From Forficula auricularia (taxonomy: Eukaryota; Arthropoda; Insecta; Dermaptera; Forficulidae): a stretch of DNA of 64,000 bases. Where the stretch lies: NCBI GenBank assembly GCA_024734495.1, contig JALMQS010000315.1, forward strand, positions 1 through 64,000, given 5' to 3'. The position numbers and the translations under genes were made by a program. The notes beneath the pieces are model-generated. The model did not search any database, was not told where the DNA came from, and worked only from the letters and a program-made list of their open reading frames with translations. How positions within the stretch are numbered: position 1 is the first letter of the stretch; each line of letters starts with the position of its first letter. Below are positions 23,030 through 32,756 of this stretch, in pieces.

Positions 23030-23751
23030 TTTTTTTTTTAATGCAATTGAATGCAAGAAGGGGTGCACCAGTAAAGATGCAGCTCCTATGGATCTCGAAA
23101 GATCCTTGCATTACCGAAGAGAAGGGAAAGTTGATTAAGTGAGCGGGTGTAGACGTAGGTGTCTATGCACTCCGGCTTTGAAGGTTTGAAGATTATAAGT
23201 GCTGGGAAAGTTTGAGGTTGGGAGAGAGTTCCAGTTCCTTGAAGTCATGGGGATAAATGTATTGGCGAATGAAGTGGTCCGGCACTTTTCTAATTTGAAC
23301 GCGAAAGAGTGTTGGGAGTCGGCAAAACGCGTGCTACGTGCAAAGCATGCTTTGGGGGGAATTATTGATTTTATCTCATCAGAGCACCTGCCGTGATAGT
23401 ATCTATAGAAAAGGGAAAAGGCAGAGACATTTCTTCGATGAGCTAGCGAGTCGAGGGAGTCTGTGAGGGTAGAATCGTCAATTAGCCTGACGGCTCGTTT
23501 CTGAATTCCATCCAGGGTAGCAAGAGAATATTTAGAGGCTCCTCTCCATAGATGAGACCCGAATTCGAGACAGGGGCGGATTTGGGCCTTGTAGATGGCG
23601 AGAAGATGTGGGGGCTTGTAAAATCGCTTGGACCTGAATAAGTAGCCAATCTTCCTTGATGCAGATTTCGCCACAGAGGAGATGTGTTCATTCCAAGACA
23701 GGTCAGATGCGACAGAGACGCCCAACATGGATAGGCTGTCACACATTTTCA
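23030..23751 (-). pseudogene. 5'-truncated jockey-like LINE, RT C-terminal region (copy 1)
   Basis: On the minus strand this fragment encodes about 200 residues after the RT catalytic core of a jockey-type non-LTR retrotransposon. Motifs read in order are LGVSVASDLSWNEHI, KSASRKIGYLFRSKRF, YKAQIRPCLEFGSHLW, LDGIQKRAVRLI and RNWNSLP. The coding part ends near 23135, followed by a short 3' UTR and poly-A (T run at 23029-23039). The insertion is bounded by GGATGTT repeats (23023-23029 and 23752-23758). The first roughly 70 codons of the longer frame to 23959 are hAT sequence read through and are not part of the LINE. The catalytic FADD box is missing because of 5' truncation, so it is dead. A sister copy is at 51517-52217. 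Confidence 0.9.
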
Positions 23752-24284
23752 GGATGTTGCGAATATTCGCATCCGCATCCGCAAATGCGGAGCTTCCGCA
23801 TAGATTTGGACATCTGAATCCGCAATAATCAATGCGGATGTTCATGCGGATGCGAATATAATACAAGTTGCGACAAGAAAGAAATTGGGCGGGGCCGGAG
23901 AATATCGCGTGCCGTTCGCACGTGACAATGTCCAATGGGAGCGAAAAAATTGGTGACAAGATCCAACGCGTTTGTAGTGGTGCATCATTTGTTCTTGTAA
24001 ATAAATCATTACGTGTTTGCTTGCGCTGTGGATTACTTATCGTATAGATAGATATTTTGAGCGTTATTGTGATTCAGTGATCATTGTGTGTAAATAATTG
24101 TTTATTAGGAAATCTTTATATTAGTCTTAGCTCAGCTTATTAAATTAAAATCGCCAGGTAAATGCCATTATGTTACACCGGTAATACGTTTATTGTAGTT
24201 AAAGTTTATCGTTTTATAACAATATTCTTTATTTTTCCAGCGAAGTTCCCGTTATTGATAGATTATCTAACAAGTTAATTAACA

Positions 24285-24488
24285 ATGTCACCACCGACAC
24301 AAAGTAATATATGGAATTATTTTGAACCAAATATAGAGGACCATGATAAGGCTGATTGTAAAATATGCAATAAAAGCTACTCTCGCAAGGGCCGATCCAC
24401 TTCGTCTTTAAAAAATCATCTAAAGTCGAATGTTAATAATTACTTTATCATGGTTTTAATTCTTCATTCATATACTATATTTATATAA
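24285..24488 (+). CDS. BED-type zinc finger fragment of hAT transposase
   Basis: This 67-codon ORF starts with an ATG and reads as a BED domain: W.YF near residue 10, C..C at about residues 25-28 (DCKICNKSYSRKG), then T/S-rich residues and L.NHL near residue 42. The last ligand of the finger is degraded: the expected second histidine region reads KSNVNNYF. In hAT transposases the BED finger binds transposon ends. The ORF lies inside the CTCGAGAG-flanked element, about 270 bp from its right end. The rest of the transposase is absent, so the product could at most bind DNA, if it is made at all. An upstream ...TTTTTCCAG/CG at about 24240 could be a splice acceptor. Confidence 0.7.
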   Translation: MSPPTQSNIWNYFEPNIEDHDKADCKICNKSYSRKGRSTSSLKNHLKSNVNNYFIMVLILHSYTIFI

Positions 24489-24564
24489 GATCTTAAACAT
24501 CCGCATCCGCATTCACATCCGCGGATGTGAAAAAATCGGCATCCGCAACATCCCTGCTCGAGAG

Positions 24565-25735
24565 CATAACCGGTCCCCGGGGTTAAATTTTATCGCGGGG
24601 CACCTTCTCAATAAATATTATACAACTAATAATTACCTACTTAGATATATAGGATTTGGTGGTGTACAAATTTCAAAATATCATTCAAGTCAATTTTCAA
24701 ATTCGTTATATTTATTTATTTTATTTATTTTTTTATCCAGAAAAATACACAACATACAATATGTCATGTCATATAGAGTTGACAAGTCAACTGTACATAG
24801 GACCGGATTAAAATCTTATCTATCTTATATATCTTATATTATATAGCTTATATATCTATCTTATATATAAAAATTAATAATTATTTAATTTTACAAAAAA
24901 TTACAATAAATGAAATATGGTGTACATTGATAAACATTAGTTCAAATTTGAGATTTACATACATATGACAGGGTGAAATCACAACGATCCGATCCATTTA
25001 ACCAATTTTTTCTTCAATATTTTCTTGTCACACGACAGATTTTTTAGATCATTTGGGAGTTTATTAAAATATTTAATTGCCACAAAATAGGCATTTTTTG
25101 GGCAATTGACTTATTAATCTTTGGTAGGACAATTGATCTATAATCTAGTTCAGCCACTATGTTCATTATACATCATCTTACACACATCATAATAATAAAC
25201 AATAGAGTTAACAATAAAAGATTCATCAATATCCAGGACAGATTGTACCTTAATTTATTTAATAAGTCTAGTCAGTATAGTGATAAGTGGTTTCGTTGCA
25301 TTATCATATGCACCCCCCCCCCCGCAATTATACCATAGTTAATTATACTCTCACTCAGCCAACCCATCACTGTAGCTACATCTTCTAAGTTTTCCCGAAC
25401 ACAAGACAGCCGTGTCAATATCTCAATAATTATTAAATTTATCAAATTGCGCTAAAATGTTGAGCCTTTTTTAGATAACAAAATGACACTTTATTTTTGA
25501 AAATCCCTTTGTAAACAGTCGAGTTATACTGGTCATTGAATTGTGATTGCTTTACATGGATTTTTTATTTTAATAATTGATTCTACCCTATAACTCTGCT
25601 TTTTGGAAACCAAATTTTAAAATTAAAGTGTTGTTTTATTCACAATCTAAGGCTTAACATTGTATCTCATATAACATAATTTGATACAACTAATAATTTC
25701 TTAGATATAAACGATTACACTATAACATTATAATG
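24565..25735. other. AT-rich DNA, nothing recognised
   Basis: It includes TA-rich low-complexity DNA at 24820-24870 and a C10 run at 25313-25322. No gene or element ends were seen. Confidence 0.45.
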
Positions 25736-26052
25736 TAATAACACCATAATATTTTCATATTTATGTTTTTGGTCAGATATTATATTACATTATAGAATTG
25801 ATTTCTGAATATAAAACTAAATTTGAAAAATATTTCAATAAAAACAAAGAAAAATACAAAAATTGTATTTTTTTTCTCTAATCATCATATGATTGGAAAA
25901 CAGTTTCGAAGGTCTACTTTTATCTTCTTCAGGCTGATATAAATTCTATTTCACACCAAAGTTTAATAAAGTTTGAATCAAAATTGAATTTAAATGAAGA
26001 TAAAGGCGAGCCTTTCGAAATTATAGTAGTTCTCAAATAAATGATAACTTAG
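25736..26052. repeat. Diverged duplicate, copy 1, with hammerhead-like motifs
   Basis: This block and 26390-26705 share a collinear order: TATTATATTACAT.AT..AATT.ATTTCT, then GAAAACAGTTT.GAA, CTACTTTTATCTTCTTCAG, TATTTCACAC.AAAGTTTA, and a tail TTTC.AAATTATAGT. The minus strand at 25901-25932 reads CTGAAGA...GACCTTCGAAACTG. The plus strand at about 25996-26026 reads GAAGATAAAGGC-GAG-CCTTTCGAAAT. Paired copies beside an endonuclease remnant fit the terminal repeats of a Penelope-like element. Confidence 0.6.
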
Positions 26053-26159
26053 GAGCCTAGTTACTAGTACTCTTTTCCATTGATTTTTTTCCATTGAAAT
26101 TTTCTTTAAATTTACGATTATTTAGAATGATGATTTCTTTTTCTTGATATTATCTTCTT

Positions 26160-26320
26160 ACCGTTCATTCACTTAATTTTCTTATATTATCCATCTCAAG
26201 ATCATAAGGATTGGAGTTTAGTATGCAAGTTTAATAGCAAGATAGAAGTAACAGGTGCTCATAATCCAGAAAGAAGTTTGATGAAAATAAACCTGAAAAA
26301 ATATGGTTTTAAAATAATGC
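26160..26320. repeat. Short repeat shared with 34270-34410
   Basis: Shared blocks are CATCTCAAGA.CA, TAG.AGTAACAGGT, and GATGAAAATAAACCTGAAAAA. Confidence 0.6.
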
Positions 26321-26389
26321 AAATAATTAAAAATAATTAATTTGTTTATAAACTAGAACCGAGGTTTTCATCCATTTTATTAATGTGTA

Positions 26390-26705
26390 CCATTAAAACC
26401 AAATTCAAAAATTTAAGATTGATCAGAATTCTAAATATTATATTACATAATTGAATTAATTTCTCAACTTGAAACTAAATATGACAAATATTTTTATAAA
26501 AAAAAAGAAAAATAGAAATTTTATTTTATTTTTCTTTAATTATCTTAAGATTGAAAACAGTTTTGAAAGACCTACTTTTATCTTCTTCAGACTAATATAA
26601 ATAGTATTTCACACGAAAGTTTACTAAAGCTTTACTCAAAAATTGAATTCATATGAAACTGAAGATAAAGTCTTTCAAAATTATAGTCTCAAATAAATGT
26701 CGTAG
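26390..26705. repeat. Diverged duplicate, copy 2, with hammerhead-like motifs
   Basis: Second copy of the block at 25736-26052, about 640 bp downstream in the same orientation. The plus strand near 26657 reads CTGAAGATAAAGTCTTTC followed by AAAATTATAGTC. Confidence 0.6.
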
Positions 26706-26792
26706 GTTGAGAACTGCTCATTTTAAAGAAAAAATAGAAATATTGTTCAAATAAAGATTAAGTACCTGGAGTACCGAGCAATGAGGGACAAT

Positions 26793-26965
26793 AACATCTT
26801 ACTCAGGATTGACCAAACATGCAATAGAGACAGGCTACAATTTAAGAGAAGAAAATTTTAAAGTACTCCAACAGGAAAAAACACCTATAAGAGATTCATA
26901 TTGGAGAATTTGTATATAAATAGATTAAACTCAAAATTGAACACTCAGTTTGATTTCAAACTTAG
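26793..26965 (+). pseudogene. Penelope-like element GIY-YIG endonuclease remnant
   Basis: Plus-strand residues SGLTKHAIETGYN, followed by NFKVLQQEK.PIRDSYWR and, after a one-base frameshift, LENLYINRLNSKLNTQ, match the C-terminal half of the GIY-YIG domain of Penelope-like retroelements. In that family the order is H-A-x-E-T-G-H, V-L, then the R/E-rich LxExLxI..L helix. The domain nicks target DNA for reverse transcription. The catalytic GIY and YIG strands and the RT are not seen upstream. A stop and a frameshift make it a pseudogene. It sits 90 bp after the paired repeats carrying hammerhead-like motifs, as expected for the family. The call rests on motif recognition over about 55 residues. 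Confidence 0.6.
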
Positions 26966-27379
26966 CGGTCAATACAAAGACTAAATTTAGTAAGCCAGTT
27001 TTATATATACATACAAATTTGTATTTAACAAGGGTTCAATAAAGAGTCATGCAATCAATTGATTACAGTCATCTACTCACCAGGAATTTGAAATATTTAT
27101 AAAAATTTGTTGATACACAACGCATCAAAGAATAATATTTCGTATATAGTACAATAATATGTAGTTTAGGATGGCCCTTATTTATATATGGGTAAAAATA
27201 AATTTCTCATATTTTAGGAGTGACGGGTAGAATTTTATTAGAACGAATATAAAAGTAATTCCTACCAAATTTTAGCTCAATCGAACATTCCGTGGCGGTT
27301 GGGGCCTAAAGTTTTGAAAATATATAAAATGCCAATTTTGCGTTTTCAAATCTCGTGCATCAAAATATAATTATAATTA

Positions 27380-27760
27380 AATGGATATCGATGAGGCAGT
27401 CCAAAACCATTGAGGAACATCAGAAACATAAATTTAAAAAAATATTTGGGACCTTCACATAAACAATTTTTCCTTCTTTTCTTGATGTTAACAATTACAT
27501 TAGATTAAACGGAAATAACATAAATAGAATGGGGCAACACTGTTTTTAAAAGTGTTATGTTTATGTGAAGGTTCCAAATATTTTTTGAAATTTATGTTTC
27601 TGATGTTCTTCAATGGTAACGAAGATAAAAAGAAAATTTAGACGAATGGGTGACGTGACTATTTGAAACCCTGAAGAAGTCGGCAAAGTCGACGAAACGT
27701 TAGCTGATAAATAAAAAATCACACATAAAAACTTGTCCTTATTTTCCTATTAAAAACTTT
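27380..27760 (+). mobile_element. Penelope-like fragment with hairpin and hammerhead-like motif
   Basis: An inverted repeat (GAACATCAGAAACATAAATT at 27414 and its complement ending near 27615) is followed at 27670-27708 by CCCTGAAGAAGTCG-GCAAAGT-CGACGAAACGTT. AACTTGTCCTTATTTTCC follows at 27732. The left end shares GATGA.GCAGTCCA with the insertion at 61274-61559. No clear target duplication was found. Confidence 0.6.
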
Positions 27761-28110
27761 CAAATTAATATAAATTATGGACGAAAATAATAATAATAAT
27801 AGAAATAGAACAATTATTTCCCCTAAATGATATATACCTAGTGTATCTTCAACTTATCAACAGATAATTCAAGATGGTCCAAACATTTATGAAAACTTAG
27901 TTGCCTTTTCCGAATTGCCTAGTACTATTCTAAAGAAACAAAAGGCTTTCATTTTAATATTAAATATCCATGCTTATATTATATATACCATTTTGCACTT
28001 AGCGTGAGTGTTTCTGTCGAAAGCATTTTTTTTTCATATTTTGCATTCTTTTTCTAAACTGGATTTAATAAATTGTCAATTTTTTTTTCTATTGCAAAGA
28101 AAAAACGTAA
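27761..28110. other. AT-rich DNA, nothing recognised
   Basis: No element ends or coding motifs were seen. Confidence 0.4.
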
Positions 28111-28350
28111 AATAAACAGGGAATAGGTGGATGAGGTGTGGGATCGTTTGCTGCCTCCCTCGGGAGAGCGAGAGGGATTCCGGCACGCCAGGAATGTTAA
28201 AAGGGATGGATGCTGAGGGTGGAGCAGGAGTAGCAGGAAGAGGAAGAGGCCCATCCGAGTCTCTGCGATCGACATGAGGGATATTTTTCCACTGAACTGG
28301 AAAAAAAATACGCGCTGGCAAGCCGAGCTGTTTTAAAGAAGAACGAAATC
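28111..28350. other. GC-rich, CpG-containing segment
   Basis: This segment is clearly GC-rich (GCTGCCTCCCTCGGGAGAGC, CGATCGACATGAGG, ACGCGCTGGC) in AT-rich surroundings. Minus-strand frames give proline- and serine-rich translations without a recognised domain. It matches no other repeat in the window. Candidate host regulatory or 5' exon sequence, or a foreign fragment. Confidence 0.35.
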
Positions 28351-28725
28351 CTTAGCTGGGACAGACACTACGTACTGAAACATAAAATTCAATCCGAGTT
28401 AGAAAAAACAAGAAAAATGCAAAAAACGAAATAGAGTCGGAAATATTTATAATATACCTACTCTTTATATTTTTATTTTTTTATTTTATTTTCCACAATA
28501 GATATCGCTTTCCAAAATAATGAATTATTAAAATTTTAATAGGAGTTTGATTTCGGGGAAAATGAAAACATAAAACTTGTAAATTTCCACATAAATGATG
28601 AAATTATAATATTACATACCCACTGGCTAAACGGACTTTATTATTCGTCCTGATACCATGACCCGCCTAGAAGATAAAAATATATTCTAAACATCTCAAA
28701 GACATCTTAAAGATTATAAGACATC
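28351..28725. other. AT-rich DNA, nothing recognised
   Basis: No feature was seen up to the first hAT target site. Confidence 0.45.
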
Positions 28726-28733
28726 TTCTAGAG

Positions 28734-29210
28734 CAGTGGTTCCCAACCTTTTGTGGCCCATCGCCCCTTTCTGGAGGTTGACTAACACCTATCGCCCCCT
28801 TTTCATTTTCATTGTATACATAATTTTAATATGAAGTAAAGTGTAAATAATAAAGCAGTTTTATTATTTTAAATAATTTTATTACCGTATATAAAAACAA
28901 CCAAAGCAGTTTTATCCGGTCACTTTTAAATAAAATAGAAAAAAAATTTAAATGTACTTTACAGATTTTTTTAAAAACAAAGAAGTGAAATAATTAACTA
29001 AGATAATCATTGACGTACATTTTAAAAAACAGGAGTACATGTTTTCATTTTTAAATTGGAATCTGGAAAAATTAATTAAGAAAGTTGACAGTTAAAATTT
29101 GAAACTATTTTAATTTTCCCCCTTTGAATACTCATCGCCCCCCACTTGTTTATTGCCCCCCTGATAACCCAAATCGCGCATTTGGGTCGATCGTCCCCAG
29201 GTTGGGTTGT
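28734..29210. mobile_element. hAT MITE at TTCTAGAG, outer element
   Basis: The left end CAGTGGTTCCCAACCTTTTG follows the target TTCTAGAG (28726-28733). The right end ...CCCCAGGTTGGGTTGT precedes TTCTAGAG (29211-29218). The right terminal repeat has lost a few bases against the expected GGTTGGGAACCACTG. Internal ends repeat CATCGCCCC. There is no transposase. The next hAT element begins at the following base. Confidence 0.85.
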
Positions 29211-29645
29211 TTCTAGAGCAGAGGTCGCCAAAGTGGTCTATATAGACCCCCAGGGGTCTATTTAACAAAAGCGCGGGTCGATCTGATCGAAAGGGTCTAT
29301 TGGGGGTCGAAGAAAAAACATTTCTTAATACGCAAATCACACATACCTAATTGAGTATGTAAAATTTGTGAATTTTTTTATAATTGACTTAATATCATTT
29401 TCTTTATAGAACATAAATTAATAACATATATTTATTCGGGTAAAACAAGTATTTACGTGCCACTTCACGAACTCTGCACTTCTGGTTTATAAGTCATATG
29501 CATATGTGCGCATGCTCATGTCCAAATGTCACGTGTGACGAGCATTGACTTAACAAACGCAAATATAAATATTTAGATCTTCATTGCTACGTAAGGATTA
29601 TCAGTATTTTTCAAATCTGCGACAATTAGAAATAAAGAAGAAGAC

Positions 29646-30101
29646 TTGGAAATATATACAGGTCATCTGCAAAAACTGAGCGACGATTTTAAACTGCGCT
29701 TTGTTGATTTGGAAAACATTGAGATCCCTGATTGGATTATTGTGCCATTTTCTGCTCAAATTGAAAACGTGGACATCAACCTGCAAGATGAGCTTGCTGA
29801 ATTATTAACGGATCTTGAAGCAAGGACGCTTCTTAAAAATTTAACAATAAGCAAATTTTGGACAAATATAAATATAATGCAAAAATATGTAAAACTTTAC
29901 GAAATAGCTCAGCCATTTGTGCTAGCATTTCCAAGTTCCTATATGGTTGAAGCCGGTTTCAGTCACGTAAATTCAATCTTAACTAAGTACAGAAATAAAT
30001 TAAATGTGGAGTTTCGAGGGGATTTAAGATTAAAATTGACCAATTTTGAACCCAATATTGCGAACCTTGCAAAAAAAGACCAGGCACACCCATCTCATTG
30101 A
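29646..30101 (+). pseudogene. hAT transposase C-terminal fragment (ZBED5/SCAND3-like)
   Basis: The frame encodes 151 residues matching the C-terminal part of hAT transposases of the type domesticated in vertebrates as ZBED5/ZBED8-like proteins. Readable landmarks are DLENIEIPDWIIVPF, QDELAELLTDLEAR, then the dimerisation region FWTNINI...YVKLYEIAQPFVLAF followed by PSSYMVEAGFSHVNSILTKY and LRLKLTNFEPNI. The conserved S-Y-x-x-E-x-x-F-S and R-N-x-L pattern is intact, and the frame is open for 456 bp, so decay is recent. The N-terminal BED finger and the RNase H-like catalytic core are missing. The first ATG may not be a real start: a related frame begins upstream near 29610. It could make at most a dimerisation domain. 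Confidence 0.88.
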
Positions 30102-30271
30102 TTAAGGAGCAATACATCTGTAGTTACTTTACTTATTATTTCTACTTATTTATAATTACTTATTATTTAATAAATATTATTTAATAAATATGTATAACTT
30201 ATTTCTGGGAAAATCATTAAATTTCATCATTAATATATTTTTCATAAAACTATTGTTTTACACACAATGTA

Positions 30272-31952
30272 CCGGGTGATTCAATAAGGGTGACGAGGTA
30301 CCGTATCTCAGGAACTAATAATCGTAGAAGTTTGGGAAAAAAATCCTTCAGAGGAAATCGGCCAAGAAAAATTGCTGGAAATATTTTTTAAGTTCATACG
30401 TCCACCGCTAGGTGGCTAAATAGCTTCGATCGTATAAAAAATGCAATTTTCTCGAAAATTTTCCAATATAAGTTTAGAAATGAATACTCTCACGTTAATG
30501 CCACCATAATAGTCCATCTTTTTGATAAATGACTTTTTATTGTAGGACGTAAAATAAAGGCGGGAGGGGATGCTAAACTTTTATGGACTGTAGTGTCTAT
30601 AACTTAAGTTTGACTTAACGGAATTTTGTTAACAAGGTCTGGTTCAAGAAAGGAAGGTTTGGTGAATAAAATAAAAAACCATCCATGCCATTCTAGTTCT
30701 TGCCGCCCTCGCTAAGGGGCGTGTTTTATAAAGTTAACCGTTTTATTAATTTTGCTCCAAAATCTTAAATGGAACCGTATAATTATTTTATTAGATTCAG
30801 AAAGTAGATCAAATTTGCAACAAAATATGTTCAAACCGCATGTCGATATCTTCATTCGTTTAACAGTTATTGCTTAAAGAATATTTTATTAACGAATTTA
30901 TTAAAGAAACAAAATAGGTAATTGAGTTTTCAATTTTTTTTAAGTTTCGTAGTCAAGCATGCCATGGACAAATAAAAAAACAGTTTAAAACTTTGTTCTT
31001 ATTTTCATTTAATCACAACAATAATGATAATAACGCTTTTTCCTAATGCTTTTCTGTGTCGCCTGTGAGTAGGTATTAAATTTCAAAAATGTCTAATTTC
31101 TTAGAAGGCCGTGAAAGACTTGGTTGACAGTTTCTATGGAAACGGCGATTTTTCACAAATAGATGTTAATGTTGTAATTGTTATTTTATTGTTTGTTATG
31201 TTATATCATTATTGTTGTGATTAAATGAAAATAAGAACAAAGTTTTAAACTGTTTTTTATTTGTCCATGGCATGCTTGACTACCGAAACTTAAAAAAATT
31301 GAAAACTCAATTACCTATTTTGTTTCTTTAATAAATTCGTTAATAAAATATTCTTTAAGCAATAACTGTTAAACGAATGAAAGATATCGATACGCGCTTT
31401 GACAGACATATTTTGTTACCAATTTGATCCACTCTGAATCTAGTAAAACAATTGCTACGGTTCCATTTAAAATTTCGGAGCAAAATTAATAAAACGGTTA
31501 ACTTTATAAAACACGCCCCTAGAAGGCGGCAAGAACTAGAATGGCATGGATGGTTTTTAATTTATGCCTCCTTTCTTGAACCGATTCTTGTTAACAAAAT
31601 TCCGTAAGTCTAACTTAAGTTATAGACACTACGAGTCCATAAAAAGTTTAGCATCCTCCTTCCGCTTTACGCCCTACAATAATAAAAGTCATTTATCAAA
31701 AAGATGGACTATTATGGTGGCATTAACGTGAGAGTATTCATTTCTAAACTTATATTGGAAAATTTTCGAGAAAATTGCATTTTTTATACGATTGAAACTA
31801 TTTAGCCACCTAGCGGTGGACGTATGAACTTAAAAAATATTTCCAGCAATTTTTCTTGGCCGATTTCCTCTGAAGGATTTTTTTCCCAAACTTCTACGAT
31901 TATCGGATTCGCAGAGATACGGTACCTCGTCACCCTTATTGAATCCGCCCGG
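30272..31952. mobile_element. 1.68-kb foldback element with TA flanks
   Basis: Arms of about 770 bp (30272-31040 and 31190-31952) are close reverse complements with roughly 150 bp of loop. The ends are CCGGGTGATTCAATAAGG and its complement, bounded by TA on both sides (30270-30271 and 31953-31954). The arms contain GGCATGGATGGTTTTT and ATAAAACACGCCCCT or their complements. There is no ORF of note. TA flanks suggest mobilisation by a Tc1/mariner-type enzyme, which is inference. High arm identity implies recent insertion into the hAT element or gene conversion between arms. Confidence 0.9.
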
Positions 31953-32119
31953 TACTATTAATTTAATAAATGTTTAAAATCACAAAATAAATGTACATTA
32001 CAGTATATAATAGTTTTATTTTAATTAACAGAAAATTACTTTTATGGGGGTCGATGGAGATTTCGAAAAATTATATAGGGGTCCATGATCAAAAAAGTTT
32101 GGCGACCCCTGTTCTAGAG

Positions 32120-32755
32120 CAAACGTGTTATCTAGGTAAGGGCAACCTAATTAAAAAAAACAACTAAATTTCCAGCTTATATCTTATTTAGTTAAAGAGC
32201 TAAAATGCTTTGACAGACAAACAGTCTTTTATCGACCTCAATAGGGTCCAAATTTATGTGTGAACAAAACACTGAAAAGTATATAAATACATTGTGTTTG
32301 ATTCTGCTAGCCTCAGCCGATATTATTTCTCTAAAAAAAAAAAAGTGAAAACGGTTAAATCGTCTTAAAATAAATAATTGTTTTAAGCTGAAAACATTAA
32401 GTATTTTTTAAAATAAATGTTTTATTGGAAAATTGAATAAATTGTTTATTCATAAAATCTCAATAAAATCATTCAAAAAGTGATATTTTCGGAATTTTTG
32501 AGACACGAAGTTCTAAAACTAATAGCCCGAAATATAATCAGTACTCTAAATTTTCGCACTAAAACGAATTTTCTAAAACTTTCGGTTCTTAATTTATCGT
32601 GGGTATCGCAATCCAGCCATACTAACCCGGACTAATATGAGGTTAAAAGTGTGTTTTTAATCATAATATTCTAAGTAGGAAGCCCGAGTTCAAGGATCGC
32701 TCACGGCAAAAATTTGACCGACTATAATCCTACTCTTGCTATAAAAATAAATGGA
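32120..32755. other. AT-rich DNA, nothing recognised
   Basis: No element ends or frames of interest were seen between the hAT target site and the RTE pseudogene. Confidence 0.45.
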
Positions 32756-32756
32756 G

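Larger units (their letters stand above)
23020..24556 (+). mobile_element. hAT element with BED-finger ORF, split by a LINE
   Basis: Exact 8-bp duplications CTCGAGAG flank the element (23012-23019 and 24557-24564). Terminal repeats are CAGGGATGTT at the left, continuing after the LINE as GCGAATATTCGCATCCGC, and GGCATCCGCAACATCCCTG at the right. Several GCATCCGC motifs lie near both ends. The only coding remnant is a BED zinc finger at 24285-24488. No hAT catalytic or dimerisation domain is present, so the copy is non-autonomous. A jockey-like LINE interrupts it only 10 bp from its left end. Confidence 0.88.
29219..32111 (+). mobile_element. hAT element with transposase remnant and nested foldback
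   Basis: Terminal repeats are CAGAGGTCGCCAAAGT on the left and TTTGGCGACCCCTG on the right. It is flanked by TTCTAGAG at 29211-29218 and 32112-32119, exactly re-using the duplication of the element to its left. It carries the C-terminal third of a hAT transposase (29646-30101) and, between that gene and its right end, a 1681-bp foldback element. Without the foldback it would be about 1.2 kb, shorter than a full hAT, so most of the transposase was lost by internal deletion. Confidence 0.92.

Noticed and set aside
23135..23959. A 274-codon minus-strand ORF as one protein
   Set aside because: Its first roughly 70 codons are hAT terminal sequence; only the part after about 23751 (reading leftwards) is LINE. 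It is a chance fusion.
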